From Stenomitos rutilans HA7619-LM2 (GTDB lineage Bacteria; Cyanobacteriota; Cyanobacteriia; Leptolyngbyales; Leptolyngbyaceae), in the NCBI GenBank assembly GCA_019358945.1, contig JAHHIE010000002.1, positions 186,001 to 250,000 on the forward strand: 64,000 nt of DNA, in the 5' to 3' direction. The notes below the pieces were generated by a model. That model made no database searches. It saw only the letters and a program-made list of their open reading frames with translations, and had not been told where the DNA came from. Made by a program: the position numbers and the translations under genes. Shown here one piece after another: positions 22,971 to 31,895 of this stretch; within the stretch, counting starts at the first letter, position 1; each line of letters starts with the position of its first letter.

Positions 22971-23672
22971 ATGTCTAAAGTCCTTGATGTTATTGCTACT
23001 AGTCTGTCAAAATTTCAAATTGCGATCGGAGGAGTGACGCTCAAAAACTCATCCGGTAATTTGCTTGTTCGCAACCCTGCTGATTCGGCTGACGCTGCGG
23101 TCACGGCCTCTCAGTTGAATAATTCAGGCGATGCGATCGTTATCAACTCTGATGCTGCTAGCACAGGGACGGACTGGGCTTTGACGATCGGGCGTAATCC
23201 AGCGGCAACGGCTGCTGTGACTCTCTACGCTCCACCCGCTAAAGGGACAGACGGCTTTTTCTTACGACAAAAAGCAGGCACCGCAGCAGGGGTGCTAGAG
23301 CTAGAGCTTGCATCAACCAGTGGCGCAAGCAATCAGCTAACTACAGACACGACCTCTCTCGCCTTCGGTACAACTTCGCCCTTGACACTGTTTACACTGC
23401 CTGCCAACGCGGTGGTTGAAGCTGTGCGGGTGATTATTGACACTCCTTTCACTGGCGGTACGCCATCCTTGTCAGTTGGCATTACGGGTACGACCTCAAA
23501 ATATATGAGCAGCACTCAAGTTGATTTGACCGCAACAGCTCAGACAATTTTTGAAGTTTACCCCGGACGCACAGCCAATGGTTCTTCTGAGAACTTGATT
23601 GCCACCTATGCGGCAAACAGTGCTTCTGCTGGAGCGGCACGCATTGAGGTTGATTACGCTATTCCTAGCTAG
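22971..23672 (+). CDS. Phage fibre / baseplate-like structural protein
   Basis: A 233-residue product that starts immediately after the previous stop. The N-terminal part (KFQIAIGGVTLKNSSGNLLVRNPADSA) is typical of repetitive fibre shafts in which each beta-turn carries a small residue. The C-terminal part is Thr/Ala/Ser-rich (VVEAVRVIIDTPFTGGTPSL) and ends with a strand (ARIEVDYAIPS). It contains no Cys or transmembrane segment. Shared composition with the adjacent adhesin suggests they build the same appendage. Confidence 0.6.
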   Translation: MSKVLDVIATSLSKFQIAIGGVTLKNSSGNLLVRNPADSADAAVTASQLNNSGDAIVINSDAASTGTDWALTIGRNPAATAAVTLYAPPAKGTDGFFLRQKAGTAAGVLELELASTSGASNQLTTDTTSLAFGTTSPLTLFTLPANAVVEAVRVIIDTPFTGGTPSLSVGITGTTSKYMSSTQVDLTATAQTIFEVYPGRTANGSSENLIATYAANSASAGAARIEVDYAIPS

Positions 23673-23683
23673 AGGCCGCGACT

Positions 23684-25720
23684 TTGGCTCGACACATTGA
23701 CTTAGCAAGCACAACCGAAGCCGATCTTAAGATCGGGGGGCCAGGAGGTAAGAGCGTACTGACAACAGATGCTCAATTCCTGTTGGTCGAGGGCTGTGAA
23801 TGCTCGGTCAACGGCAGCAACACACAGTATCTCGACCTTACCAGCGGCAAGGCGATTGTTGACGTGCAAGGTGTGCGCTACGTGGTCACACCAGCCGCGT
23901 TTACCAAGCGCCTCAACGCAGCCTGGGCGATCGGCACTAACGCAGGCGGCTTGCTGACAGGTTCATCGTTCCCAGCATCCACAACGCTGCATTGCTATAT
24001 TATGCGGCGGCGTAGTGACGGGACAGTTGATCACGGGTTTCATACGTCTGCAACCCAATCGACGTTTACAGACGGTTCTAGCAACGTTTGGGATCTGCGG
24101 CTGCACATGTCGATCACGACACAGAGCAGCAGTATTCGCCCAATCAAACAGAACGGCGGCTTAGTGCAATACCTCACGCCAGTCACAGATATTACAGCCG
24201 TTATTGGTACGACAGCCTCTCTCTATACGCTGTCGGTAGTCACTGGTATCAAAGTCAGGCCACTCTGCAAAGCGCATCTAGGCACGCAAGCATCGTCTGG
24301 CTACACTTTCTACTATTTCTCTGATCCCGACTGCGTGGATATTGCACCTGATTCCAGCACGCAATCCGGCAACACTGGGGCTTTTATGGTTGGGGCTTAC
24401 TTGTATACTACGGCTGCCCCGATCGAGTACATCTACTGCAACACTTCGGCCCAAATTCGTGGACGGGCTAGCGCTACTGCCAGCAATACAATCATCACGA
24501 CCTTTGGGTACATTCACCCGCGTGGAGGCAATCCCACAGCAGCGCAGACGGTTGTCTTGAATGCGGGTACGGTGCGATCAACTTTTTCTGACGCGAACTA
24601 CACAGTTACTGCTGGTACGACGATCGCGGCTCAGACGGGCACAATGAGCGCTGCACGGACAGTCACCTTGCCTGCTGCCAATGCTGTTATTGCAGGTTTT
24701 CAGTTATTGGTGATTGACGAAGCGGGTAGCGTCACCACCACAAACAGTCTGTCAATCAGTGCGGCTGGTAGCGACACAATTAATGAACTCACTTCGCTGC
24801 CAGCTTTAATCAACAACGCTAGCAGTTCAGTTATTTTGGAAAGCGACGGAACATCGAATTGGACGGTCGTTAAAAGCTCTCCTTGCATTTTTGAATTTAC
24901 TAGTTCGGGGTCTTTCAATTTCCCGAATAACAACTTCAAACTAATAAGAGAACTACTCACAGGCGGTGGTGGTGGTGGTGGTGGTGGTAGACGTGACGCC
25001 ACCAGTACGGCAAAGGCAGGAGGCGGCGGGGGGGCGGCAGGCAGCGTCATAGACACGATCGTTAATGCCGTAGACCTACTAGCGCTAGGTCTTACTATGA
25101 CAGTGACGATCGGGGCTGCTGGTACGGCTGGTAACGCGGCTGCTTCTGATACCGCTAACGGAGGTAACGGAGGCACAGGCGGCACGACTAGCCTCAGTAT
25201 TAGTGGCACTACGATCGGGCAAGCGCCTGGGGGCAACGGAGGCACAGGCGGCACCACCAGCACAGGTACACCGGGAGCAGCCTTAAACTCAACCTCGGCT
25301 CAATGGATTGGTGGTGGAGGCGGCACAGGTAATGCGACATCGGCAGGGCAAAATGGGTCTTCACACGCCTATGCACCTGGTAGCGGCGGCGGCGGCGGCG
25401 GTGTCAACGCCAGTAATGTTGCTCAAGCAGGCGGAGCCGGGACGGTTGGGTCGCGGGCGGCACATGGTACTACAACAGGCGGCACGGCTGGCACCAGTGG
25501 CACCTCCGGGGGTAATGGTGGTGCTGGCAGCGTGATTAACAATACGTGGGGAGGAGGAGGAGGCGCGGGGGGCGGCGGCGGTTCGTCAGGGACAGGAGGT
25601 GCCGGGGGGTCTGGTGCACGTGGCGGTGGCGGCGGCGGTGGCGGCGCTTCGCTCAACGGCAATGCCTCTGGTGGAGGTGGTGCTGGTGGCGCAGGTTTTG
25701 CCCGTATAGTTTTCTTCTGA
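23684..25720 (+). CDS. Glycine-rich tail fibre / adhesin
   Basis: A 678-residue protein with a TTG start 11 bases after the previous gene. The N-terminal 300 residues are beta-rich fibre shaft. From about residue 405 the segment FEFTSSGSFNFPNNN leads into a run of nine glycines, and the rest alternates GGGG blocks with short turns (GGAGTVGSRAAHG, GGAGGSGARGGGG). This is the glycine-rich architecture of phage adhesins, which stack polyglycine helices and present variable loops for receptor binding. It ends in the strand FARIVFF. It should set host range. The runs of GGT/GGC codons are prone to slippage and recombination. Confidence 0.75.
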   Translation: MARHIDLASTTEADLKIGGPGGKSVLTTDAQFLLVEGCECSVNGSNTQYLDLTSGKAIVDVQGVRYVVTPAAFTKRLNAAWAIGTNAGGLLTGSSFPASTTLHCYIMRRRSDGTVDHGFHTSATQSTFTDGSSNVWDLRLHMSITTQSSSIRPIKQNGGLVQYLTPVTDITAVIGTTASLYTLSVVTGIKVRPLCKAHLGTQASSGYTFYYFSDPDCVDIAPDSSTQSGNTGAFMVGAYLYTTAAPIEYIYCNTSAQIRGRASATASNTIITTFGYIHPRGGNPTAAQTVVLNAGTVRSTFSDANYTVTAGTTIAAQTGTMSAARTVTLPAANAVIAGFQLLVIDEAGSVTTTNSLSISAAGSDTINELTSLPALINNASSSVILESDGTSNWTVVKSSPCIFEFTSSGSFNFPNNNFKLIRELLTGGGGGGGGGRRDATSTAKAGGGGGAAGSVIDTIVNAVDLLALGLTMTVTIGAAGTAGNAAASDTANGGNGGTGGTTSLSISGTTIGQAPGGNGGTGGTTSTGTPGAALNSTSAQWIGGGGGTGNATSAGQNGSSHAYAPGSGGGGGGVNASNVAQAGGAGTVGSRAAHGTTTGGTAGTSGTSGGNGGAGSVINNTWGGGGGAGGGGGSSGTGGAGGSGARGGGGGGGGASLNGNASGGGGAGGAGFARIVFF

Positions 25721-25732
25721 CTGGGGGTGATT

Positions 25733-26167
25733 ATGGCATCTGATTGGGCAATTTTAGACGACACTGGCTTGGTAGTGAACAAGATTGTGGCTGATGCTAC
25801 TTTTCTGGAACAAGCGTATCCAGGCAAAGCTGTGCCGATCTTGCTTGATCAGCCTTGCGAAATTGGTTGGACACATACAGACGGTGCGTTTATTGCACCC
25901 ACGTCTGAAACAGTGCTCGACTATCGTTGGGTTGATTTGGAGAATGCGCTCAGAGGTACGGATTTGTTCGGAGTCGCTTTTGCTAACAACGCCGCCCTCA
26001 CGCTGATTACGCACTCGTTTGCAAACACCGCTCAGACGGATGAAAACCGCTTTGCCGATTTCACGTTTGCAGTTCAGGCAATTCAGTCTCAGTACACCCA
26101 GAAACAGCGCGATCGGTTCCTCACGACGCTACAAAATTGCGGGTTTCCAGCGATCGAGTTTAGCTGA
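25733..26167 (+). CDS. Fibre-associated (tail fibre assembly-like) protein
   Basis: 144 residues from the ATG at 25733, chosen over a GTG at 25727 because the GGGGG ribosome site suits the ATG. The opening VVNKIVADATFLEQA, then IGWTHTDGAFIAP, follows the pattern of small phage proteins encoded just after tail fibres ('vvNiiva ... igw.ytdG.f'). The C-terminal half is helical. The position right after the adhesin supports a fibre chaperone or fibre-cap role. Its stop overlaps the end of the next minus-strand gene by eight bases. Confidence 0.65.
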   Translation: MASDWAILDDTGLVVNKIVADATFLEQAYPGKAVPILLDQPCEIGWTHTDGAFIAPTSETVLDYRWVDLENALRGTDLFGVAFANNAALTLITHSFANTAQTDENRFADFTFAVQAIQSQYTQKQRDRFLTTLQNCGFPAIEFS

Positions 26168-26363
26168 GGGCAAGCGCTGGGTTAATAATCGCTAAATTCC
26201 GCATCGCTCTCATAAATTCCACATCGTTAAGCTGACCTTCCGCCCAGTACCGTAATGTCTGAACAACGATCGACACACTTACACCTAGCGCAGGATCTAG
26301 GCCAGCTTCCCGCATAAGCGCAATCGCTCTATCGGCTCTGTCTCGATCGTCTTGGTTTGTCAT
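26160..26363 (-). CDS. Small helical protein at the phage boundary
   Basis: 67 residues from the ATG at 26363 (MTNQDDRDRADRAIALM); an in-frame TTG at 26402 would add 13 residues. It is helical and charged with no recognised domain. It converges on the fibre-assembly gene and is the last clear gene of the phage region before the IS1 remnant and host genes. Confidence 0.5.
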   Translation of the reverse strand: MTNQDDRDRADRAIALMREAGLDPALGVSVSIVVQTLRYWAEGQLNDVEFMRAMRNLAIINPALALS

Positions 26364-27029
26364 TGACAAATTAACTCCGTGGGCCCGCCAATCGTAGGGC
26401 AAAGTCTAGCCTTCAATTATACTATCATGAAGTGATGATGCTACATGGACAGCGCTGCTGCTACTACCAAAACCCAGCCTGCGATCGTTGTTCCATCCTA
26501 GATCTCTGCACCTTTGGACAAGCTCGATTGAATCATGGAAATGCAGCAGATTGAAGGACGATTTTTGTGCAGATCTAATCTGCTACTCCTCGACTTTCTG
26601 ATGCTTGAACTTCTTCACGTGTCACGCGAAGCCGAGCAATGCAGTCATCATCAGCATCAAACCTCTGCTTTCGGCTTGAGGTCCTCAACGGTGTAGAACG
26701 GCATAAGGTCAAACGATTCTAGCCGTGCTTTGAGTTCTAGCAAGGCACTGTCTCGCTACTCAAATAAGCTAGAGGCAAGAACTTCACCACTAGCATGGTT
26801 GATCGCATGCCATAGCCGTTTGAAAATTGTTTGTCGAAGGGAACATTGAAACGGTAACGGCATTCCACAGAGTAATAGATGTCTATCTGTCGGCAGCACT
26901 TTCACAAGATCCTATCCGTAAGGTAGGGTTTCTGACGAGTAGTTAAGTGAGCAGGCTTTAGAAACATGTCTCGCTAGTGGTGCCTTTCCATCAGCAACTT
27001 GATTCGTATGAGTTAGATTTAATTACCCT
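26364..27029. other. Phage-host junction without an intact gene
   Basis: About 665 bases with no intact gene. The middle contains a degraded IS1-type transposase (26666-26821, minus strand). The flanks show no tRNA gene and no obvious direct-repeat attachment site. The right boundary of the prophage must lie here or just after, since a typical host gene starts at 27030. Confidence 0.5.
26666..26821 (-). pseudogene. IS1-family transposase remnant
   Basis: Reading leftwards from 26821 the frame gives KRLWHAINHASGEVLASSL, then a TAG stop at 26758-26756, then RDSALLELKARLESFDLM followed by PFYTVEDLK. This matches the pattern around the second catalytic Asp region of cyanobacterial IS1 transposases ('WLWHAIDH.tGeVLAy ... 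FLeLKaLLepFgi ... FYTDDW'). The in-frame stop and the replacement of the expected DDW by VED show it is inactive. The remainder of the element could not be traced and no terminal inverted repeats were found. Confidence 0.65.
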
Positions 27030-27764
27030 ATGTCTAAAAAAAGTCAATATTGCAAACTGCTAACTGCCTGCCTGTCTGGGTTCCTTGGTTTCGCTATTTG
27101 TAGCGCACCACTGTTTGCGATCGCCCAGGAGTACCAGCCACCTAAACGTGGCATTCCTGGACGGCGAGAAGGGGCTGGCACACGCGGTACCTGTCTGCGT
27201 GGCCCCAAATTGTTGATGCCGCTGACCCCGACCGATAGCTTCAGCACTACGGTATCGAGCAGTCCATCGTTCTTTTGGTACGTGCCTAAAACAGCCGCGC
27301 AGTCTGCCGAGTTTGCGCTGCTAGATGAGAACGATCGCACTCTGTACAAAACCACCGTGGGTTTATCAGAAACACCCGGCATCATCAGCGTCACGGTCCC
27401 CGCCAGTGTCACCGCCTCTGTGTTAACGGTTGGCAAGGACTTCTACTGGCAGTTGTCCATTTTGTGCGATCCGAGCCAGCCGTCGATCAACCCATTTGTA
27501 GAAGGTGTGGTGCAACGGACAAAGCCTGCTGCTGCTGTAGCAAGCCAACTGAAAAAGGCCCCTTTGTCTGAGCGAGCCACAATCTACGCCAGTAACGGCA
27601 TCTGGCAGGATGCGATCGCCACGCTAGCGCAGGCGCGGTGTACCAAGCCTCAAGATCAGAGCGTTATGGCAAGTTGGACACGGCTCTTACAATCTGTAAA
27701 GCTAGAAGACTATGCGCAAACCCCGCTTGTACAGGTTTGTCCAGCAAAAGCATCTTTAAAGTAG
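27030..27764 (+). CDS. DUF928 domain protein, exported
   Basis: A 244-residue protein with an N-terminal signal peptide (LTACLSGFLGFAICSAPLFA, cleavage near AIA-QEY). The mature part shows the DUF928 signature: PGRREGAGTRGTC, then LMPLTP, SPSFFWYVPKTAAQSAEF, KTTVGLSETPGI, VGKDFYWQLSILCDP and VEGVVQR. DUF928 proteins are common in cyanobacteria, often beside CHASE2 or TPR proteins, with unknown function. It lies alone here, just past the phage boundary. Confidence 0.85.
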   Translation: MSKKSQYCKLLTACLSGFLGFAICSAPLFAIAQEYQPPKRGIPGRREGAGTRGTCLRGPKLLMPLTPTDSFSTTVSSSPSFFWYVPKTAAQSAEFALLDENDRTLYKTTVGLSETPGIISVTVPASVTASVLTVGKDFYWQLSILCDPSQPSINPFVEGVVQRTKPAAAVASQLKKAPLSERATIYASNGIWQDAIATLAQARCTKPQDQSVMASWTRLLQSVKLEDYAQTPLVQVCPAKASLK

Positions 27765-28092
27765 TCGAGCGCAGGCGCTTCTAGTAGCAATCCTCAATCC
27801 TGTGTAGAACTTATGTGACGGTTTGAGCGGTCAGTCGATCGCTAGACGAAAGCAGGCTAAAGTGACCAGCCTGGACTGACAGCAATTCTCAGTAGAGTGG
27901 GCAGTGCTCACAATTTTTCAAAACGCCGCACTGCAATGTCGGTAGGTGATGCCCACTCTACAATCTGCGGTTTACCTGTGCGAAAACGGCTGTAAAAGCC
28001 AACCGCTTAAAGCTAGGCCAGCGCAGCTTCTACACAGCAAATAGACTCACCATAGCAATCGACTGGTTGCGCCATGACCTAGTAATGCGCCC
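27765..28092. other. Intergenic region with a long inverted repeat
   Basis: No ORF is supported. The centre holds the 12-bp perfect inverted repeat listed separately (27892-27961). Nothing else was recognised. Confidence 0.5.
27892..27961. repeat. Inverted repeat of the GTAGAGTGGGCA type
   Basis: GTAGAGTGGGCA at 27892-27903 and TGCCCACTCTAC at 27950-27961 are perfect complements around a 46-base centre. Closely related GTAGGGTGGGCA hairpins are scattered between genes in many cyanobacteria and behave like tiny non-autonomous elements. No T run follows, so it is unlikely to be a terminator. Confidence 0.75.
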
Positions 28093-28362
28093 TCAACCCA
28101 CATCTTTCAGGACGGCTTTTTCTCTTGCAGGCAGGTAGACGAGCCGCCGATGCAACCAGTGGATTTGTAGCACGAGCAAACTTCCTAACGACAGCAGAAG
28201 CACAATGACGATCGGCAAGTAGGATCGTGTATGCCACCAGGCCCATTTGAGGCTGAATACACACGTCTGCCCAATGCCTGTTAAGCCGTGAGGTTGAATC
28301 CGTTTTGCGTGGTTTAACCTTAGCTCAAGAGGCGTGCCATTACGGGGTCTTGCCTGCACCAT
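28093..28362 (-). CDS. Small membrane protein, hypothetical
   Basis: 89 residues from the ATG at 28362 (MVQARPRNGTPLELRL), supported by AGGAG eight bases upstream. The TTG at 28440 is less likely. One transmembrane segment is clear near the C-terminal half (YLPIVIVLLLSLGSLLVLQI), flanked by basic residues. No family is recognised. Confidence 0.5.
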   Translation of the reverse strand: MVQARPRNGTPLELRLNHAKRIQPHGLTGIGQTCVFSLKWAWWHTRSYLPIVIVLLLSLGSLLVLQIHWLHRRLVYLPAREKAVLKDVG

Positions 28363-28892
28363 TGTCTCTACTCCTGTTAGCGGTTGACCACTACGCAGCG
28401 GCCTTGAGAACTCGTATTCTTTAATACTACTGTAAATCAATCGAATTACAGTTCTTTAGGTAGTGTGGCATGGTACGACGAAGAAGGCAACTTAGTCTTG
28501 TGTGAGATGTTGGCTTGCGCTGGACGGTTAAACCCTACTGCTGATCGCTTCGTCCTTCTACAACTAACCGCTTTTGCGGAAGATCGCGTTACCCAGTGCT
28601 GGCATTGAGCGATCGTCCTCTTGGGCAAAACCAGCCATCTCATCTAGCAAGTGCAGCGCGGCTCTGGTTGATCAATCGAAGCCTACTTTCTGCTGAAACA
28701 AGAATTTTGAGTGGTCTGTACCGCTTGCAGACTAGGAAATCCTTAAGATTTAGGCGATTTGACGGTAATGATGTGCTGAAAACTGAAGATTATAGAGTAT
28801 TAATGAACTAATGGTTACGGTTGTTTGGGCAAGATAGGGACAAACTGCCGTTAGCCGAGGTGTGATGCGGCTGAGAGTGAGGTTGGAGATTC
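28363..28892. other. Intergenic region, no gene recognised
   Basis: About 530 bases. Short frames on both strands show no motif or ribosome site worth calling. It probably holds the promoters of the divergent membrane protein and CapA-type genes. Confidence 0.4.
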
Positions 28893-31016
28893 ATGGTCTA
28901 TACAGATAATTTGCGCCATCCATCGCTGGTGGAACTGGCGCGGGCAGGAAACTTTCAAGCGATCGCACATTGGCTAAACGATGTGTTGATGCCGCACGGT
29001 ATCCGCGCACACGTCGGTGGTATCCGTCCGGGTTGCTTAAAGGTGCTGATTGAACTGCCGCTATCATCAGCGCAGCAAAATCTGACGGAAGCAGACCGTA
29101 GCCAGTTGATCCGCTTTATCTGCCATCGCATCTGGAAGCTGAATTCTGCTCAAATTGAAGGCATTCGTATTGCTGGCAAGCTCATGCAGGAGCAAGCCGT
29201 GCTTTGGGAGCAAAGTGTGCGAGTGATTTCGCCAGCGCGCCGTGCCAGAAAGCAGCGATCGCACCAACTCCGCACTCAGTTGCGTCAAGCCGCACAGCAG
29301 CGATCGCAGCTTAAAACCATGCGCTCATTGCTGATTAGCGGCCCACCGATTTTTGCATTTGTGTTTGGCTGTGTGCTGGGCTTCTCGAAAGCACCGTCTG
29401 AGCAAACAAATGCGATCGCCTCGTCTTCACTCCCCAAAGCGCCTCCTAGCCCCAGTCCCTCGCTTCGCCCTGATACAGTTCAAGCCGCATTGGAAACGGT
29501 GCCAGTAGTCAAGCACGATCAGGTGCCTGACCCCAACGACCCCACGGTGACACTGGCATTTGCGGGTGATGTCACGCTATCCGACCATTTTGCAGACGCG
29601 ATCGGGCAGGACTATGAGCGCACCTTCGCCAATATGGATGCCTATCGCAAAGCAGATCTGGGCATGGTGAACCTGGAAAATTCAATGACACGCGCAACAA
29701 CCCCGCTTCCCGATAAAAAATTTAACTTCAAAGCTAATCCAGATGCGGTGAAAGTGTTGACCAGCGGCGGTATCAGTTTAGTGAACCTGGCGAATAACCA
29801 TGCGATGGATTATCAGGAGCCAGGACTATTGGAAACACTAGAAACGCTGGACAAAGCGGGTATTGAGCGCGTTGGCGCAGGGCGAGACGTGAAAGAAGCG
29901 CGTCGTCCCGAAATTATTGATGTAAAAGGTCAGCGAGTTGCTTATTTTGGGTATTACGGAGCTGATTTTGAGAGTGCTGGCGAAAATAGAGCAGGCACGA
30001 ATTATGCAGATGAACAGCGGATTGCCGAAGATATTAAAGCGGTTCGTAGTCAGGTTGATTGGGTGATTGTGAACTATCACTGGGGCGAAGAACTGGCGAC
30101 CCACCCCGCAGACTGGCAGGTGAATCTAGCTCACTATACGATCGACCAGGGCGCAGATGTGGTGGTAGGGCACCACCCGCATGTCTTGCAGGGTGCTGAA
30201 ATCTATAAAGGTCGCCCGATCGCCTACTCGATGGGCAATTTCATCTTTGGTGGCAACCCACGCAGTGACTATGACACTGCGATTTTGAAGGTTGCCCTTA
30301 AAGATAGGCAGATGAAAGTGGAATTTGTGCCAGTGGAAGTGCGAGGCTATCAGCCAAGAGTCGCTAGCGAGCGTAGCGCCCAAATTCTGAACCAGATTGC
30401 TGATCTTTCCAGTGGGTTTCAGGAGCCGATGCGATCGCCCGTCGCTTTGGATGCACGTCCCACCGCGTCAGCGACGACCGCCATTACACCTACCGAGCAG
30501 CCCTCGACTCAGCCTTCTAGCATCACTACCAGCCCAACGGAGATGCCTATAGCGCCACAGCCATCTGAGTCTGCCAGCCCAGTGCCTGAAGCCCAGGAGG
30601 GAACGCGATCGACGCCTTCTCAAAAACAGAAGAAATCCGGCTTCGCCAACCCGACTGATTCATTCATCACGTCGCCTAGCCGGACACCCCTTGATGCCGT
30701 TCAGCCCAACACACCTCTCCAAGGCGTGAGTCCCTCGTCCGACTCAATGGTTCCTGCCACAGAACCGACTCAGCCGGAAGCGGCCCCTGTCGATAGTGCT
30801 CCAACCGAGCATTCCGCTCGCCCAAGCGGCACTATGTTGAGTTCTGCATCAACTAGTAGCCAACCGTCAGCAGCGATCAATGTCTCTCACTCGAAGGCAA
30901 ACGTGCAGCCATCGCCGAACGGGCATTCTAAGCGCAAAACGGACTGGGCCGCTTCAGAGCGGGTGGGTGCAGACCTGATTCCCGATGTGTCATTATTGGC
31001 AGCGATGGCATGGTGA
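28893..31016 (+). CDS. CapA-family (PGA_cap) phosphoesterase-like protein with membrane anchor
   Basis: A 707-residue protein with GGAG five bases before the ATG. Residues 1-110 form a soluble domain (WLNDVLMPHGIRAHVGG) common in cyanobacterial proteins but unnamed here. A hydrophobic span lies at 146-165. Residues 218-480 are a CapA/PGA_cap domain of the calcineurin-like fold: FAGDVTLSD (223-231), VNLENSMT, LANNHAMDY (299-307), VNYHWGEE, VVVGHHPHVLQG and YSMGNFIFGG. CapA homologues take part in capsule or poly-glutamate export. The C-terminal 220 residues are Pro/Ser/Thr-rich and disordered. The next gene follows after nine bases. Confidence 0.88.
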   Translation: MVYTDNLRHPSLVELARAGNFQAIAHWLNDVLMPHGIRAHVGGIRPGCLKVLIELPLSSAQQNLTEADRSQLIRFICHRIWKLNSAQIEGIRIAGKLMQEQAVLWEQSVRVISPARRARKQRSHQLRTQLRQAAQQRSQLKTMRSLLISGPPIFAFVFGCVLGFSKAPSEQTNAIASSSLPKAPPSPSPSLRPDTVQAALETVPVVKHDQVPDPNDPTVTLAFAGDVTLSDHFADAIGQDYERTFANMDAYRKADLGMVNLENSMTRATTPLPDKKFNFKANPDAVKVLTSGGISLVNLANNHAMDYQEPGLLETLETLDKAGIERVGAGRDVKEARRPEIIDVKGQRVAYFGYYGADFESAGENRAGTNYADEQRIAEDIKAVRSQVDWVIVNYHWGEELATHPADWQVNLAHYTIDQGADVVVGHHPHVLQGAEIYKGRPIAYSMGNFIFGGNPRSDYDTAILKVALKDRQMKVEFVPVEVRGYQPRVASERSAQILNQIADLSSGFQEPMRSPVALDARPTASATTAITPTEQPSTQPSSITTSPTEMPIAPQPSESASPVPEAQEGTRSTPSQKQKKSGFANPTDSFITSPSRTPLDAVQPNTPLQGVSPSSDSMVPATEPTQPEAAPVDSAPTEHSARPSGTMLSSASTSSQPSAAINVSHSKANVQPSPNGHSKRKTDWAASERVGADLIPDVSLLAAMAW

Positions 31017-31025
31017 GGTAACTGA

Positions 31026-31895
31026 ATGTTTGCGATCGCGGTTGAACAAGGTCAGTACAAAACGTATACGCTCTTAAACCAGGCAACCAACACATCGCTA
31101 CAAATTATTCCAGAGCGGGGCGGCATCGTCACTCGCTGGCGTGTGCAGGGACAGGAGATTTTCTACCTGGACGAAGCGCGTTTGACTGATCCAACGCTCA
31201 CGGTGCGGGGTGGCATACCGATTCTGTTTCCCATCTGTGGCAATCTGCCAGAGAATACCTACACTTACAACGGGCAGTCCTATACGCTGAAGCAGCACGG
31301 CTTTGCCCGCGAGTTGCCCTGGGAGGTGGTGGATCAGGCGACGGACGATCGCGGGAGCTTAACTCTCTCGCTCACCAGCAATGACCAGACTCGCGCCGTT
31401 TATCCCTTTGACTTTCGGCTTCTCTTTACCTATACGCTGGATGGCAACAAACTTATCGTTCATCAACAGTATGAAAATCATTCGGATGTGGCTATGCCGT
31501 TCAGCGCTGGCTTTCACCCTTATTTTTCAGTTTTAGACAAAACACAGTTAGAGGTGGATATTCCAGCCACTCACCTGTTAGACCAACCCACAAAAGTCAT
31601 ACGCCCCTTCAATGGAATTTTTGACTTTGAGCAAGACGAAATCGACGTAGCGTTTACCGAGCTATCCAGCCAAACTGCCAGAGTGACTGATCGTGCTCAA
31701 GACTTGCGGCTAACCCTGACTCAAAATGATGAGTTTTCTATCATGGTCTTCTGGACGGTCAAGGGCAAACCGTTCTATTGCCTGGAACCCTGGACAGCCG
31801 GGCGCAATGCGATGAATACGGGCGATCGGCTCATACATCTAGCGCCAGGTGCTAGTTTAGAAACGACCTTTACTTTGGCAGTAGAAACGGTCTAG
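31026..31895 (+). CDS. Aldose 1-epimerase / hexose-6-phosphate epimerase-like protein
   Basis: A 289-residue galactose-mutarotase-fold protein. Visible signatures: RGGIVTRWRVQGQEIFYLD, GGIPILFPICGNLP, QHGFARELPWEV, SAGFHPYFSV (catalytic-type His in GFHPYF) and FYCLEPWTAGRNAMNTG. These match the COG2017 group, which interconverts sugar anomers. It starts nine bases after the CapA-type gene, so the two are likely co-transcribed. The stop overlaps the stop of the converging HAD gene by four bases. Confidence 0.9.
   Translation: MFAIAVEQGQYKTYTLLNQATNTSLQIIPERGGIVTRWRVQGQEIFYLDEARLTDPTLTVRGGIPILFPICGNLPENTYTYNGQSYTLKQHGFARELPWEVVDQATDDRGSLTLSLTSNDQTRAVYPFDFRLLFTYTLDGNKLIVHQQYENHSDVAMPFSAGFHPYFSVLDKTQLEVDIPATHLLDQPTKVIRPFNGIFDFEQDEIDVAFTELSSQTARVTDRAQDLRLTLTQNDEFSIMVFWTVKGKPFYCLEPWTAGRNAMNTGDRLIHLAPGASLETTFTLAVETV

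Noticed and set aside
24700-25263. Pro/Val-rich frame on the minus strand opposite the adhesin
   Set aside because: It is the mirror of the glycine codons of the adhesin and has no independent features.
25423-25827. Proline-rich frame on the minus strand
   Set aside because: Again a shadow of the glycine-rich plus-strand coding sequence; low complexity only.
28446-28643. 65-codon frame on the minus strand upstream of CapA
   Set aside because: No motif, no ribosome site and composition like non-coding DNA.
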